Source: Nesterenkonia salmonea (GTDB taxonomy: Bacteria; Actinomycetota; Actinomycetes; Actinomycetales; Micrococcaceae). From it: a stretch of DNA of 46,076 nucleotides. The DNA lies in contig NZ_VAVZ01000021.1 of assembly GCF_005771525.1 (NCBI RefSeq), forward strand, positions 10,975 through 57,050, in the 5' to 3' direction. Below are positions 8,987 through 17,997 of this stretch, one piece after another. The first letter of the stretch is position 1, and every line of letters starts with the position of its first letter. Under the pieces are notes generated by a model. The model saw only the letters and a list, made by a program, of their open reading frames with translations, did not search any database and was not told the origin of the DNA. A program made the position numbers and the translations under genes.

Positions 8987-9922
8987 ATGACTTTTTCGGG
9001 GAAAGACGGCCGGAACACCCCACCCCAGCGGGCTACCAGGGCGGCTCGCACCCCCAAACCAGGCTCTGACGGTGGACCCTTCGCCCACACCAAACCGGAG
9101 CGTCTCATTTCTGCGCAACCCAAACCGGTCAAAATCCGCGCTGATGAGGCGGAGGTGAACTTCCGTGCCGTCCACCAGGAGGACGGCACTCGGCTGCAGA
9201 AAATCCTCGCCCAAGCCGGAGTCGCCTCCCGCCGCGTCTGTGAGGACCTCATTGCTGAAGGTCGGGTGACCGTCGGTGGAAAAGTGATCGTTGAACCTGG
9301 GGTGCGCGTTGACCCGGATACGGTGTCAATTCACGTGGACGGTGTCCGGGTCACCCTGGATGTGAAGCACCGGTATGTGATGTTCAACAAGCCAGCCAAG
9401 GTCATGACCACTATGCGCGACCCGGAAGGCCGGCGCTGCGTCGGCGATTTTCTGGACGAGAGTATGCGGGAAGCTCGATTGGTCCACGTGGGACGGTTGG
9501 ACTATGAAACGGAAGGCCTGCTGCTGCTCACCAATGATGGTGACCTGACCAATAAGTTGACCCACCCCCGCTATGAGGTGCCCAAGACCTACATGGTCGA
9601 GGTGCAGGGGAAGATGCCGGTCAAGGCCGCCAAGCAGCTTCAATCCGGAATTGAGCTTGAGGACGGCCCGATCGCCGCCGACCGCTGCTGGGTGATGGGT
9701 TCCACTGGTTCACGCACCATGGTGGAAGTGACCCTGCACTCTGGGCGGAACCGGATTGTTCGGCGGATGTTCGAGCACATCGGGTTCCCCGCCACACGGC
9801 TTGTGCGCACCGCCATCGGCAAAATCGTCATCGGAGATCAGCCCCAAGGTGCTCTGCGTGACCTGGAGAAGCAGGAGATCGGCCACTTGCAGGACCTCGC
9901 AGGAGGCGCCCAGGATGGCTGA
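8987..9922 (+). CDS. rluB: 23S rRNA pseudouridine synthase, RluB family
   Basis: 311-residue protein with an S4 RNA-binding domain (LQKILAQAGVASRRVCEDLI, about residues 70-115), then the RsuA/RluB catalytic domain. The catalytic Asp lies in VGRLDYETEGLLLLTNDG near residue 180, and the C-terminal GRNRIVRRMFEHIG motif is present. The about 65-residue basic, low-complexity N-terminal extension is common in actinobacterial homologues. ATG 8987 has a TAGGAT hexamer 7 bases upstream that could be a -10 (leaderless start) or a weak ribosome-binding site. It probably modifies helix 89 region of 23S rRNA, as the family does. The stop overlaps the tyrA start. Confidence 0.9.
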   Translation: MTFSGKDGRNTPPQRATRAARTPKPGSDGGPFAHTKPERLISAQPKPVKIRADEAEVNFRAVHQEDGTRLQKILAQAGVASRRVCEDLIAEGRVTVGGKVIVEPGVRVDPDTVSIHVDGVRVTLDVKHRYVMFNKPAKVMTTMRDPEGRRCVGDFLDESMREARLVHVGRLDYETEGLLLLTNDGDLTNKLTHPRYEVPKTYMVEVQGKMPVKAAKQLQSGIELEDGPIAADRCWVMGSTGSRTMVEVTLHSGRNRIVRRMFEHIGFPATRLVRTAIGKIVIGDQPQGALRDLEKQEIGHLQDLAGGAQDG

Positions 9923-11045
9923 AGCGCGGGAGACCGTCCTGGTGCGTGGCACAGGACTGCTGGGAACCAGCATCGGCCTGGGCCTGCGCGCCGCCGGCCA
10001 TGAGGTATGGCTTTCTGACCCCTCACCCACCGCCCAGCGCATCGCCGAGGATGTGGGCGCCGGCGTCTCATGGTCACCGGAGAAAGATGTCGAACTCGTA
10101 GTGGTCGCCTCACCGCCGGAGGTCACAGCCCAAGAGGTGGCCCACGCCCTGCAGAATCACCCGCACAGCGTGGTGATGGACATAGCCTCCGTCAAAGCCG
10201 CCGTCTTGAAGGACCTGCTGGACTGGGCAGACGATCCTCAACATGCTTTGAGCCGGGAGGGCATTCGGCGATATGTGGGGACGCACCCCATGGCAGGGCG
10301 CGAAAAGTCCGGACCGGTAGCCGCGCGTGGAGAGCTGTTCACCTCCATGCCATGGGTGATCTGCCCCGTCGTGGATCCCCACACGCAGGAACAGCTCACT
10401 CAGCGGGAAGCAGTCGACACAGTGACCGCACTGGCTCGGCGTCTCGGGGCGAGCGCGCACCAGATGAGCGCGGTCAAACACGACCAATCGGTGGCGTTGA
10501 TCTCTCACCTGCCGCAGATCGCCGCCTCATTGGTGGCCTCACGGCTCCAGGAAGCTGAACCGGGGGCGTTGGCGCTCTCCGGTAACGGATTGCGCGATGT
10601 CACCCGGATCGCTGCCAGCGACCCGAACCTTTGGGTACAGATCCTCAGTGCGAACTCGGCCCCCGTGGTGGAGATCCTCTACGGTGTGCGCGAAGACGTC
10701 GAACGGCTGATCAGCACACTGGAAGACCCAGCCGCGCCGGGTGGTCATGCGGATATCGCGCAACTGATCGCTGAAGGAAACTCCGGTGTGGCCAGAGTGC
10801 CGGGCAAACACGGGGCACCGCCGCAGTCGTTCTCCCAGCTCACTGTTATCGTTGACGACCGGCCCGGGCAGATCGCCGCTGTCCTCAACGACGTCGCTGA
10901 AGTCGGCGTCAACGTCGAAGACCTGCACATGGAGCATTCGGCAGGCCACCAAGTCGGTATGGTGGAACTGTCAGTGCTGCCCGCCCGCCGCAATGAGCTG
11001 GCTGAGGCCCTGACAACTATGGGATGGAAGGTAGTTCTTTCGTGA
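9915..11045 (+). CDS. tyrA: Prephenate dehydrogenase with ACT domain
   Basis: 376-residue NAD(P)-dependent enzyme of tyrosine synthesis that converts prephenate to 4-hydroxyphenylpyruvate. It has an N-terminal dinucleotide fold (VRGTGLLGTSIGLGLRAAGH, residues 7-26), the substrate segment GTHPMAGREKSGP near 125 with the family His, SALISHLPQ-like region near 195, and a C-terminal ACT domain from about residue 300 (LTVIVDDRPGQIAAVLNDV) expected to bind tyrosine for feedback control. The start is ATG 9915 with AGGAGGC upstream, overlapping the rluB end by 8 bases. tyrA between rluB and cmk is a known actinobacterial arrangement. Confidence 0.93.
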   Translation: MAEARETVLVRGTGLLGTSIGLGLRAAGHEVWLSDPSPTAQRIAEDVGAGVSWSPEKDVELVVVASPPEVTAQEVAHALQNHPHSVVMDIASVKAAVLKDLLDWADDPQHALSREGIRRYVGTHPMAGREKSGPVAARGELFTSMPWVICPVVDPHTQEQLTQREAVDTVTALARRLGASAHQMSAVKHDQSVALISHLPQIAASLVASRLQEAEPGALALSGNGLRDVTRIAASDPNLWVQILSANSAPVVEILYGVREDVERLISTLEDPAAPGGHADIAQLIAEGNSGVARVPGKHGAPPQSFSQLTVIVDDRPGQIAAVLNDVAEVGVNVEDLHMEHSAGHQVGMVELSVLPARRNELAEALTTMGWKVVLS

Positions 11046-11758
11046 GTACACATACTGATGAGGCGCCCCCGGGGGCCCCGCAGTACACGGGACGCATGGT
11101 GATTGCTGTCGATGGGCCCTCAGGCTCTGGCAAATCCAGTGTCTGCCGGGCCGCGGCCTCCGAGTTGGGCGCGGCCTATCTCGACACCGGTGCTATGTAC
11201 CGGGCAGCCACGTGGTACTGCCTCCAGCAAGAGGTTGGCCTCGACGATCATGATGCGGTTGAGGTGGCGGTTGAGGAACTTCCGCTGAACATCTCCACCA
11301 ACCCCGACCACCAGGTGATCACCGTGGGCCAGGCCGATGTCACTGAGGCCATCCGGGATGCCAGCATCTCCGAGAACGTCTCCGCAGTGGCCACCAACCC
11401 CAAGGCGCGTGCGCTGCTGATTGCCTCCCAGCGCGGCATCATTGACCGCGAGGGCTTCATCGTCGCTGAAGGCCGGGACATCACCACGGTGGTCGCCCCC
11501 GATGCCCAGGTGCGGGTACTGCTGACAGCATCAGCTGAGGCGCGCCTGCGCCGCCGGGGAGCCCAACTGGGCGGCACTCAGGATGCTGAGGCGTTGAAGA
11601 GGCAGGTCCTTGACCGCGATACCAAGGATTCCGCGGCGTCGAACTTTACCGAGGCCGCCGATGGCGTGGCCGTTCTGGACTCCTCAGATCTGAGTTTCCA
11701 GGAGACAGTTGATTCATTGATTAGCCGGGTGCAGCTTGCCCAGGGAGCACGGACTTGA
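11042..11758 (+). CDS. cmk: Cytidylate kinase
   Basis: 238-residue kinase that phosphorylates CMP and dCMP. The P-loop [15 protein letters not shown] lies at about residues 24-38, DTGAMYRA near 47 is the cmk signature, and GRDITTVV near 142 is conserved. The start is GTG 11042 overlapping the tyrA stop (GTGA), with GGAAGG 10 bases before it; ATG 11024 is in frame but inside tyrA. The stop TGA overlaps the der ATG (TGATG), so cmk-der is translationally coupled, as in many actinobacteria. Confidence 0.94.
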   Translation: MSTHTDEAPPGAPQYTGRMVIAVDGPSGSGKSSVCRAAASELGAAYLDTGAMYRAATWYCLQQEVGLDDHDAVEVAVEELPLNISTNPDHQVITVGQADVTEAIRDASISENVSAVATNPKARALLIASQRGIIDREGFIVAEGRDITTVVAPDAQVRVLLTASAEARLRRRGAQLGGTQDAEALKRQVLDRDTKDSAASNFTEAADGVAVLDSSDLSFQETVDSLISRVQLAQGART

Positions 11759-13290
11759 TGGTGCACGATTCGCAAGACACCGGCGAGGACTTTGTTCCTA
11801 CCGGAGATGATGAAAGGCTCGCCCAACGGCTGGCTGCGATCACCGAAGAAGAGGCAGAAGCCCGTGCCGCTGCGCTGCGTGCCGGCTTGGAGGACTACGA
11901 GCTTGATCCGGAAGACTCGGCGCTGCTGGACATCGATGAAGACGATGTCGAAGACCGCCCTTATGTGCCCGCACCACCAGTGCTGGCCATTATCGGGCGC
12001 CCCAATGTGGGCAAATCCACCCTGCTCAACCGGATCATCCAGTCCCGCGAGGCCGTGGTGGAGGACGTACCAGGTGTGACCCGCGACCGGGTGTCCTACC
12101 CGGCGGAATGGAACGGTCGAGACTTCACCCTGGTCGACACTGGCGGTTGGGAGGCTGACGCTAAGGGCCTGCATAAGCGGGTCGCTGAGCAGGCTGAGTT
12201 GGCGGTGGATGAGGCCGACGCTGTGGTGTTTGTCCTGGACGGTCTGGTCGGGGCGACCGCTGTGGATGAGGCCGTGGTGAAGATGCTGCGCCGGAAGAAA
12301 AAACCGGTTCTCCTGGTGGCTAACAAAATCGATTCCAACGCTCACATGTCTGAGGTGTACCCGCTGTGGAACCTCGGCATGGGGGAGCCTTTCCCGGTGT
12401 CAGCGCTGCACGGCACCGGAACCGGTGACCTGCTTGATGCTGCGCTGAAGCACTTGCCTAAGACGGCTCAGCACGGGGGAATGGTTCCCCTTGGCGGGCC
12501 ACGGCGGGTAGCGCTGGTGGGCCGGCCTAACGTGGGTAAGTCATCATTGCTGAACAAGCTCGCTGGAGCCGACCGAGTGGTTGTGGACAAGGTTGCCGGC
12601 ACCACTCGCGACCCGGTGGATGAGCTGATTCAGCTCGGCGGCGAGGAGTGGACTTTCGTGGACACCGCCGGTATTCGGCGTCGTCAACATATGGCGTCTG
12701 GTTCTGAGTACTACGCGATGCTGCGTACCCAACGCGCCCTGGAGCGCGCTGAGGTGGCCGTCATTCTGCTCTCCGTGGAGGAGCCGGTCAGTGAGCAGGA
12801 CGTGCGTATCGTCCAGATGGCACTGGATTCTGGCCGTGCTGTGGTCCTCGCGTTCAACAAATGGGACCTGTTGGACGATGAGCGCCGCTACTATTTGGAG
12901 CGCGAGATCGAGCGAGACTTGGCGCATATCGCCTGGGCACCAAGGGTGAACGTTTCCGCACTCACCGGGTGGCATAAGGACAGACTGGCTCCAGCCCTGC
13001 AGCGGTCTCTGCAGAACTGGGAGCAGCGGATCCCGACAGGACGGTTCAATGCTTTCCTGGGGGAGCTGGTCGCGGCGCATCCGCACCCGGTGCGCGGGGG
13101 GAAGCAGCCACGTATCCTCTTTGGCACGCAGCCTTCAACGCGTCCGCCGACGTTCGTGTTGTTCACCACAGGCTTCTTGGACCCAGGCTACCGGAGGTTC
13201 ATCATCCGCAGGCTTCGTGAGACCTTCGACTTCAGCGGAACCCCGATTCAGGTGCAGATGCGCGTTCGGGAGAAGCGCAAACGCCGTTAG
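11758..13290 (+). CDS. der: Ribosome-assembly GTPase Der (EngA)
   Basis: 510-residue double GTPase required for 50S subunit maturation. GTPase domain 1 has [13 protein letters not shown] near residue 80, DTGGW, and NKID; domain 2 has [13 protein letters not shown] near 255, DTAGI, and NKWD. A C-terminal KH-like domain ([16 protein letters not shown] to [12 protein letters not shown]) binds RNA, and the tail is basic (RVREKRKRR). The about 75-residue acidic N-terminal extension is typical of actinobacterial Der. AGGGAG precedes ATG 11758. It ends 6 bases before the converging beta-lactamase-like gene, with no obvious terminator. Confidence 0.95.
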   Translation: MVHDSQDTGEDFVPTGDDERLAQRLAAITEEEAEARAAALRAGLEDYELDPEDSALLDIDEDDVEDRPYVPAPPVLAIIGRPNVGKSTLLNRIIQSREAVVEDVPGVTRDRVSYPAEWNGRDFTLVDTGGWEADAKGLHKRVAEQAELAVDEADAVVFVLDGLVGATAVDEAVVKMLRRKKKPVLLVANKIDSNAHMSEVYPLWNLGMGEPFPVSALHGTGTGDLLDAALKHLPKTAQHGGMVPLGGPRRVALVGRPNVGKSSLLNKLAGADRVVVDKVAGTTRDPVDELIQLGGEEWTFVDTAGIRRRQHMASGSEYYAMLRTQRALERAEVAVILLSVEEPVSEQDVRIVQMALDSGRAVVLAFNKWDLLDDERRYYLEREIERDLAHIAWAPRVNVSALTGWHKDRLAPALQRSLQNWEQRIPTGRFNAFLGELVAAHPHPVRGGKQPRILFGTQPSTRPPTFVLFTTGFLDPGYRRFIIRRLRETFDFSGTPIQVQMRVREKRKRR

Positions 13291-13296
13291 GAGCCC

Positions 13297-14622
13297 TCAG
13301 CCATACAGCGCAGACTCAATGTCGCGGGTGATTCCAGCCAGGGAGTCCCAGCTCGAACCCTGGCTGAGGATCGTCAGCACGTAGGTCCCTGATGGGTGGT
13401 GGACGATCGCCGTGTCGTGGAGGTTGCCGCTGATGAAGCCCGGCTTGTTGAGCACCCGTCCGGCGGAACCGGCCGGAATGCCCTGCCTGTGGACATTAGC
13501 GGCTAAGGCGTTGCGCAGGCGTTCATGCCCGGAGTCGCTCATGGACATCGACCCAGTGGCTAGGTTGGTCATGAATCGAGTCAGGTCCAGCGCGTTGGTG
13601 CGGATGCCGCCTTCACCAGCGCCTGTGTTGGTGGCACCCATCGCGGCTGCGTCAGCATAGATGTTCGCCCACCCGAGGTCGGGGCCGATGGCCTCCGGGC
13701 ATGGGTTGTCGCTCACGGTGAGCATGTCGTTGAAGCACTGCGCCAGATCGCGGTCACCGAGTGCGGTGTCATCCCAGCTGCGTTCACCCGCTTCAACTTC
13801 TCGAATAAGGCTGTAGCCCACCAACAGTTTGTAGGTGCTTGCGGTGACAAAGGAGTCTGAACCTCCAGTGGAGCCGCTGCGGGATTGACCGCCGACCTCT
13901 TGAAGGCCGATGGAGATCCGCCCGGGGTAGGCACTGGCGGTCTGGGCAAGGAACGTACTGAGGTCACCGTCGAACGTGACATCAGAGGAGTCTGGCACTG
14001 GCTCTGGGGCCGGTGCGGGCTCCTCGGCCTCAGACTCAGGCTGCGGGGCTTCAGGCTCCGGTTCGGCCTGCTCCTGCTCAGGAAGCTCTTCTTCGGGTGC
14101 TTCCGCTTCAGCTTCCTGCTCTGCTTCTGCTTGACGCTGGGCCTCTTCCTCGGCTTCAGCCTCAGCCTGACGCTGGGCTTCTTCTTCCGCTTCAGCTTGC
14201 TGCTGGTCGCCGTCTTGCTCGCCATCCTGCTCGGAGGCTTGGTGAGCGCGCGCGATGGCCTCTGCCCATTCTTCCAGCTCTTGGGTGCCGGTGTCTGTCG
14301 ACTCTTCAGTCCGCTCGGGCTCGTCAACCTCCGGAGTCTCCTCAGAGGCTTCGGAGCTCGGCTCCTCAGAGGTTGCGCTGCGCTCCTGCGGCTGGTGCTC
14401 AGCTACCTGTTGTGCGACGGCCGCGGCAGCGTCGCGCATTGTGCTATCGGCGGTGTTCTTCACCGTTTCCGGCACATCCTGGTGTTCGCTGGCCGGCACA
14501 AGGTTGGCGGGCTCGGGGGCTTGGAAGTTCGGTGCGCAACCGGAGACCAGCAGAGCCGCAGTGACTGCAACGACGGAGAGTCGTCCGGGCACACCCGCAA
14601 ATTGGGGAAGACGCGAGTGCAT
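13297..14622 (-). CDS. Lipoprotein with class A beta-lactamase-like domain
   Basis: 441-residue exported protein. The N-terminal signal peptide ends in a lipobox (LLVSGC, Cys near residue 29). Then come about 170 residues very rich in Glu, Ala, Gln and Pro, probably a cell-wall-spanning spacer. The C-terminal about 220 residues resemble class A serine beta-lactamases: STYKLL (S-x-x-K nucleophile), SDNPC (SDN motif), and KPGFISGN where KTG is expected. The third motif thus reads KPG, and a clear Omega-loop Glu is not evident, so this may be a transpeptidase-like or penicillin-binding enzyme instead of a resistance enzyme. The start at 14622 gives a proper signal peptide; the frame opens upstream to 14673. 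No strong ribosome-binding site is seen. Confidence 0.8.
   Translation of the reverse strand: MHSRLPQFAGVPGRLSVVAVTAALLVSGCAPNFQAPEPANLVPASEHQDVPETVKNTADSTMRDAAAAVAQQVAEHQPQERSATSEEPSSEASEETPEVDEPERTEESTDTGTQELEEWAEAIARAHQASEQDGEQDGDQQQAEAEEEAQRQAEAEAEEEAQRQAEAEQEAEAEAPEEELPEQEQAEPEPEAPQPESEAEEPAPAPEPVPDSSDVTFDGDLSTFLAQTASAYPGRISIGLQEVGGQSRSGSTGGSDSFVTASTYKLLVGYSLIREVEAGERSWDDTALGDRDLAQCFNDMLTVSDNPCPEAIGPDLGWANIYADAAAMGATNTGAGEGGIRTNALDLTRFMTNLATGSMSMSDSGHERLRNALAANVHRQGIPAGSAGRVLNKPGFISGNLHDTAIVHHPSGTYVLTILSQGSSWDSLAGITRDIESALYG
14114..14203 (-). repeat. Degenerate 36-bp tandem repeat in the spacer of the lipoprotein
   Basis: TGACGCTGGGC recurs at 14132 and 14168, and flanking bases follow the same 36-base period. 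Encoded units are near EEEAQRQAEAEA (12 residues). Repeat number may vary between strains and would change the length of the extracellular stalk. Confidence 0.55.
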
Positions 14623-14808
14623 AAGGGGTACCGTATCCAGGCCCGGCCCATTGACCTGGGATTTCAACCACAATTGCGAGTTACGGTTTCATCACGGGTG
14701 CGGAGCTGTCCCAAGATATGGCGATCTCCGGCGTCAAGACCACTCCGGGAATCATGTAGACTGTTCCGGTGCTTCAGCCGGCTTAGCCGGTTTCAGAAAG
14801 TGCGATCA

Positions 14809-14885
14809 CGGGCTATAGCGCAGCTTGGTAGCGCGTCCGTCTGGGGGACGGAAGGTCGTGGGTTCAAATCCCGCTAGCCCGACCA
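14809..14885 (+). tRNA. tRNA-Pro (anticodon GGG)
   Basis: Full cloverleaf: acceptor CGGGCTA/TAGCCCG, D arm GCGC...GCGC, anticodon stem TCCGT/ACGGA around loop CTGGGGG (anticodon GGG), T arm GTGGG-TTCAAAT-CCCGC. The CCA end is encoded (14883-14885). A possible -10 (TAGACT) lies near 14756. Confidence 0.97.
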
Positions 14886-15424
14886 TGTGATGTCTCAATA
14901 CATCGGAAAGGCCCTGATCAAACGGCTTTAGAGCCTGAAAGGTCGGGGTTTTCTGCTATCTCTAGAATTGCTCCCAGGAGTCATTGAGTACGTAGCAGCG
15001 TCGAGAGTTTCTCCCCAACCGGCGTAGTGCTCAGGATGCGGGGCCGACCAGTCTCAGAGCCTCAGACAGATTCACCAATGCGGAGACCGAGTTGAACTAT
15101 GCTGCTCAGCGCGGCCTCACAATCTTCTGCTTGCCTGCCGGCCAGGGGCGTGGCTCCCACTGGGCACGTGCGAGGGGGTCTGTTCCCAGAGGCCTACGTT
15201 CACGGACTCCTGCGAGCGCGTGCCATCATGCTTGATGTTGGAGGTCTGAATGCCCTGGCAGCACTCGTTGAACTCCTCAAGGTAGCGCCATTCATCTAGC
15301 CACGCTCGGGCAGTCGGCGCAACATCGGCTAGGGTCAGCGGGGTTGATCATCTCGGTCACGTTCGCCGGATACGCTTCCTCACACTTAGTACGGGCTACC
15401 AGAGATTTGGAGGTTCGGCTCGCA
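14886..15424. other. Gap between tRNA-Pro and the EamA gene
   Basis: About 540 bases without a convincing gene. A 66-codon plus-strand frame at 15099-15299 lacks a ribosome-binding site and family features. A minus-strand frame is open from 15347 to a stop at 15117 (76 codons, with segments such as ARAWLDEWRYLEEFNEC) but has no good start; it could be a gene remnant. Nothing else is recognised. Gaps downstream of tRNA genes often hold scars of old integrations, but no repeat of the tRNA 3' end was seen here. Confidence 0.4.
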
Positions 15425-16315
15425 ATGACGAGGGCCCATGCCTACATCGCATGCTTGTTCGTGGTGATTTTCTATTCGGGGAACATCCTCGTGGGTAGTG
15501 CGCTCAATGAGCTTCCTCCGATCACCGTGGCGTTTTTCCGGGTTGCCATTGCCGCTGCAGTGCTAGTGCCCCTGGGGTGGCGCTCCGCCTGGAGCAATAG
15601 GTCGGCATTTCGCCGGCACATCGGGCCGCTGCTGCTGCTGACGCTGACGGGTGTGACTTTCTTCAACACGTTCATCTACGGAGCCTTGCAGTTCACGTCC
15701 GCTACGAACGTCTCAGTACTGGAAGCCATCATCCCCGTGGCCACCGCACTGCTGAGTGCGTGGTTGCTGCGCGAACGGTTGCGCTTGGTGCAGTGGGCCG
15801 GGGTTCTTGTCTCCTTCCTCGGGGCTCTGTGGGTGGTCATGGGGGGCGTCGTCGACCACGCTCTCGGAGGCTGGAACGTCGGAGACCTCATCATGGTCGG
15901 GGCGATCATGTCCTGGGCCCTATACTCCATTGCCGTCAAGCGGTACCTCCACTTGTTTCCCGAATATGGCACCCTGCTGGTCATGACGTCACTGTCGGTG
16001 GCTGTGCTGGCGCCACTGGTGGCGCTGGAGTGGGCCATTGTGGGAGTTCCAGAGCTCGGGCAGTGGGCCTATTGGCCGGGGCTGGCGTACCTGGGCATCT
16101 TCCCCTCCATTGTTGCTCTCCTGCTGTACAACCGGGCAGTGAGTGTGCTGGGGGCTTCTCAGGCTGCGGTTTTCCTGAACTTTCTTCCCGTGGTCACGAT
16201 GATCGGCGCCTTCCTCTTCCTCTCAGAGGCCGTTACTGCGGCGCAGGTCGGCGGAGCAGGGCTGGTCATCGCCGGTGTGATCCTGACGACGCGCCCGGCG
16301 CGGAATAAACAATGA
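15425..16315 (+). CDS. EamA/DMT-family transporter
   Basis: 296-residue integral membrane protein with ten predicted hydrophobic segments in two EamA repeats. The first repeat runs from ACLFVVIFYSGNILVG to VLVSFLGALWVVMGG, the second from DLIMVGAIMSWALYSIAVKRY to GLVIAGVILTTRP. The family's end-of-repeat pattern (AVFLNFLPVVTMIGAFLFLSE) is plain. The start is ATG 15425 with GGAGG 11 bases upstream; the frame is open to 15344. The substrate is unknown: DMT relatives export amino acids, nucleosides or drugs. It stands alone on its strand and converges on the SDR gene. Confidence 0.88.
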   Translation: MTRAHAYIACLFVVIFYSGNILVGSALNELPPITVAFFRVAIAAAVLVPLGWRSAWSNRSAFRRHIGPLLLLTLTGVTFFNTFIYGALQFTSATNVSVLEAIIPVATALLSAWLLRERLRLVQWAGVLVSFLGALWVVMGGVVDHALGGWNVGDLIMVGAIMSWALYSIAVKRYLHLFPEYGTLLVMTSLSVAVLAPLVALEWAIVGVPELGQWAYWPGLAYLGIFPSIVALLLYNRAVSVLGASQAAVFLNFLPVVTMIGAFLFLSEAVTAAQVGGAGLVIAGVILTTRPARNKQ

Positions 16316-16400
16316 GCGGAACATCTGCGCTCAGTTCAGGCGAGGGTGCTGGTGTCGCACGTCGGACCACCTAGTGGTGTTCGGGTCCAGGTGGCAACTC

Positions 16401-17090
16401 TTACCAGGAAAGCTCCCTGCGCGGCCTGACATGAATTTCGGTGAGTTGGGTGTCGCCGGTTGTCGTAATGGCGTCAACGATTGCTCGTGCCACAGTTTCG
16501 GGTTGGATCAGCTGCGACCGGTCGACGTCGCCAGTGAACAACGGTGTGTCAGTCGGGCCCGGGAAGACTGACGTCACCCTGACTCCGTGGTCTTCCTCAT
16601 CTTGCCGCAGCCCATTCGCAAGGGCGCGAAGGGCGTGTTTGGTTGCTCCGTAGAGCGTGTTGCGCGGCAGAGGGGTAACCCCTGCGCCAGAGTTCACGAA
16701 CACCACCGTCCCCTGACGCTCTCGCAGCTTGGTGAGTGATTGACGGACGAGTTCTGCCCCGGCGGTGACGTTGAGGGCAAAAGCAGAATGCCACTCCTGG
16801 GGTGTTGCCTTCTCGACGGACCCTGTAGGTACGATGCCTGCCGCATGGACGACAGCGTCGACGCTGTCAGGGATCAGATCTGGGTAGGGGAAAATCGTGA
16901 GATCTGCGGGACGCGGGTCGATCCCGGGCGCTTCGGCCGCGAGCTGTTTGAGGCTCTCTTCTCGACGTGCGATGGCGACGACACGCCAGCCCAGATTCGA
17001 CAGTTTCAGCGCGACCGCCCTCCCAATTCCGCTGGTGGCGCCGGTGACAATAGCTGTCATCTGATCCGAGGTGCCTTGGCGCGCGATCAC
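16401..17090 (-). CDS. Short-chain dehydrogenase/reductase
   Basis: 229-residue classical SDR. The TGATSGIGRAVALKL coenzyme motif (TGxxxGxG) lies near residue 17, and VHAAG replaces the usual NNAG. The catalytic Ser is in VFVNSGAGV and the Tyr-Lys pair is YGATK. It ends with the PGPTDTPLF segment typical of the family. Arg in the ARREE loop after the second strand suggests NADP(H) preference. GTG at 17090 is chosen as start because AGGGAGG lies 6 bases upstream; an ATG at 17060 is in frame with a poorer site. The substrate cannot be told from sequence. Confidence 0.88.
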   Translation of the reverse strand: MIARQGTSDQMTAIVTGATSGIGRAVALKLSNLGWRVVAIARREESLKQLAAEAPGIDPRPADLTIFPYPDLIPDSVDAVVHAAGIVPTGSVEKATPQEWHSAFALNVTAGAELVRQSLTKLRERQGTVVFVNSGAGVTPLPRNTLYGATKHALRALANGLRQDEEDHGVRVTSVFPGPTDTPLFTGDVDRSQLIQPETVARAIVDAITTTGDTQLTEIHVRPRRELSW

Positions 17091-17312
17091 TCAGAACCTC
17101 CCTACTCAATTGTGGTCGGTAGTACTGGTGAAGACCTTACTCGTGGGGCGGAGGTTTTCGCAGGTGGCTGGAACCAGCGTGTGGCGCAGTGCCCACCCGG
17201 AGCGTGGACGCGGCGGAGGTGCCAGAGTCAAGATAACCTCTTCGGTGGGGAAGTGCCGCTTGCCCACACCCACTGAACGAAGATATCGGAAACACTCATG
17301 AAAGAGGATGAT

Positions 17313-17624
17313 ATGACCGTTGTTGTGACAGCAGTTTTCCAGCCGAAAGAGGGCAAGAAAGCGGAGCTTGTGGAGGCTATGCGCCGGGGGATCGAGGCCG
17401 TCCACCAAGAAGATGGCTGCGAACTCTACGCGATTCACGACGCTGAAGATGGCACCGTCACGATGCTGGAGAAGTGGACCTCAGTCGAGGCCCTGGATAC
17501 CCACGGTGAGGGCGAACCGGTGCGTCAGCTCCTGGCCGACATCACGGACCTGATCGACGGCGTACCCGTGGTGACGCGCATGACGCCCATACCCATGGGC
17601 GCCGACAAGCAGGGCGCGCTCTGA
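17313..17624 (+). CDS. Antibiotic biosynthesis monooxygenase (ABM) domain protein
   Basis: 103-residue single-domain protein of the ABM/YgiN dimeric alpha-beta barrel fold. The pattern VTAVFQPKEGKKAELVEAMRRGI, DGCELYAIHDAEDG and MLEKWTSVEALDTHGEGEPVRQL is that of YgiN-like quinol monooxygenases, including the conserved EKW and H. ATG 17313 has AGAGG at 5 bases; ATG 17298 is also in frame. It is divergent from the SDR gene, so the two could act on a common substrate such as a quinone, but that is inference. Confidence 0.85.
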   Translation: MTVVVTAVFQPKEGKKAELVEAMRRGIEAVHQEDGCELYAIHDAEDGTVTMLEKWTSVEALDTHGEGEPVRQLLADITDLIDGVPVVTRMTPIPMGADKQGAL

Positions 17625-17637
17625 GAGGCAAGCGGTT

Positions 17638-17877
17638 CTAGGAAATGATGCCTGCAATGTAGCCGATGAAGATCAGCAGCAGCACCGCCACACCAATGCT
17701 CCCAATGATGATCAGGGGCTTGGCGCTGCTGGGCGACTTGGCCGGTGGAGCCCCATGGCTCTGGTCATCGGCGGTACCAGCGTCGGGAGGCGTGTCGCCG
17801 GGGCGGACACTGTTTCCACCATCTAGACCTGGGGACTCTTCTGGGCTCGGTCCGGGCTCGTTGTGACGTTCACTCAT
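17638..17877 (-). CDS. Small C-terminally anchored membrane protein
   Basis: 79-residue protein. Residues 1-50 are hydrophilic and rich in Pro, Gly, Ser and Asp; residues 53-77 form one transmembrane helix (LIIIGSIGVAVLLLIFIGYI) at the very end. No family is recognised. The start at 17877 leaves a plausible short protein; the longer upstream frame to 18060 crosses the promoter region of the SRAP gene and looks non-coding. It converges on the ABM gene. Confidence 0.6.
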   Translation of the reverse strand: MSERHNEPGPSPEESPGLDGGNSVRPGDTPPDAGTADDQSHGAPPAKSPSSAKPLIIIGSIGVAVLLLIFIGYIAGIIS

Positions 17878-17985
17878 GGCCCCAGCGTACTGCGGTTGAT
17901 CCGATGCCGCGACTATCGGCCATGCCTCACTGCGCTCACGTGTCAGCTCCTGACCTGGGCCTAGCGTGATCAGCGTGCTGCGGCG

Positions 17986-17991
17986 TATGGT
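17986..17991 (+). promoter_or_regulatory. -10 element (leaderless) of the SRAP gene
   Basis: TATGGT lies 6 bases before ATG 17998, with no ribosome-binding site between. This places the transcription start at the ATG itself, as expected for a leaderless mRNA. Confidence 0.45.
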
Positions 17992-17997
17992 CGTTCT

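Noticed and set aside
14114-14203. Short repeats considered as a CRISPR array
   Set aside because: The repeats lie inside a coding region, are in frame, degenerate and without spacers. No CRISPR array or cas gene was seen anywhere in the window.
13885-14877. 330-codon plus-strand open frame across the lipoprotein gene and tRNA-Pro
   Set aside because: Its Leu/Arg/Phe-rich sequence is the complement of the Glu/Ala/Gln stalk, and it runs into the tRNA.
15099-15299. 66-codon plus-strand frame after tRNA-Pro
   Set aside because: No ribosome-binding site, no known fold and unlike local coding sequence; mentioned only in the gap entry.
16364-16380. ACCAC-CTA-GTGGT hairpin between the EamA and SDR genes as a bidirectional terminator
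   Set aside because: The stem is only 5 bp with a 3-base loop and no T-run; too weak to call.
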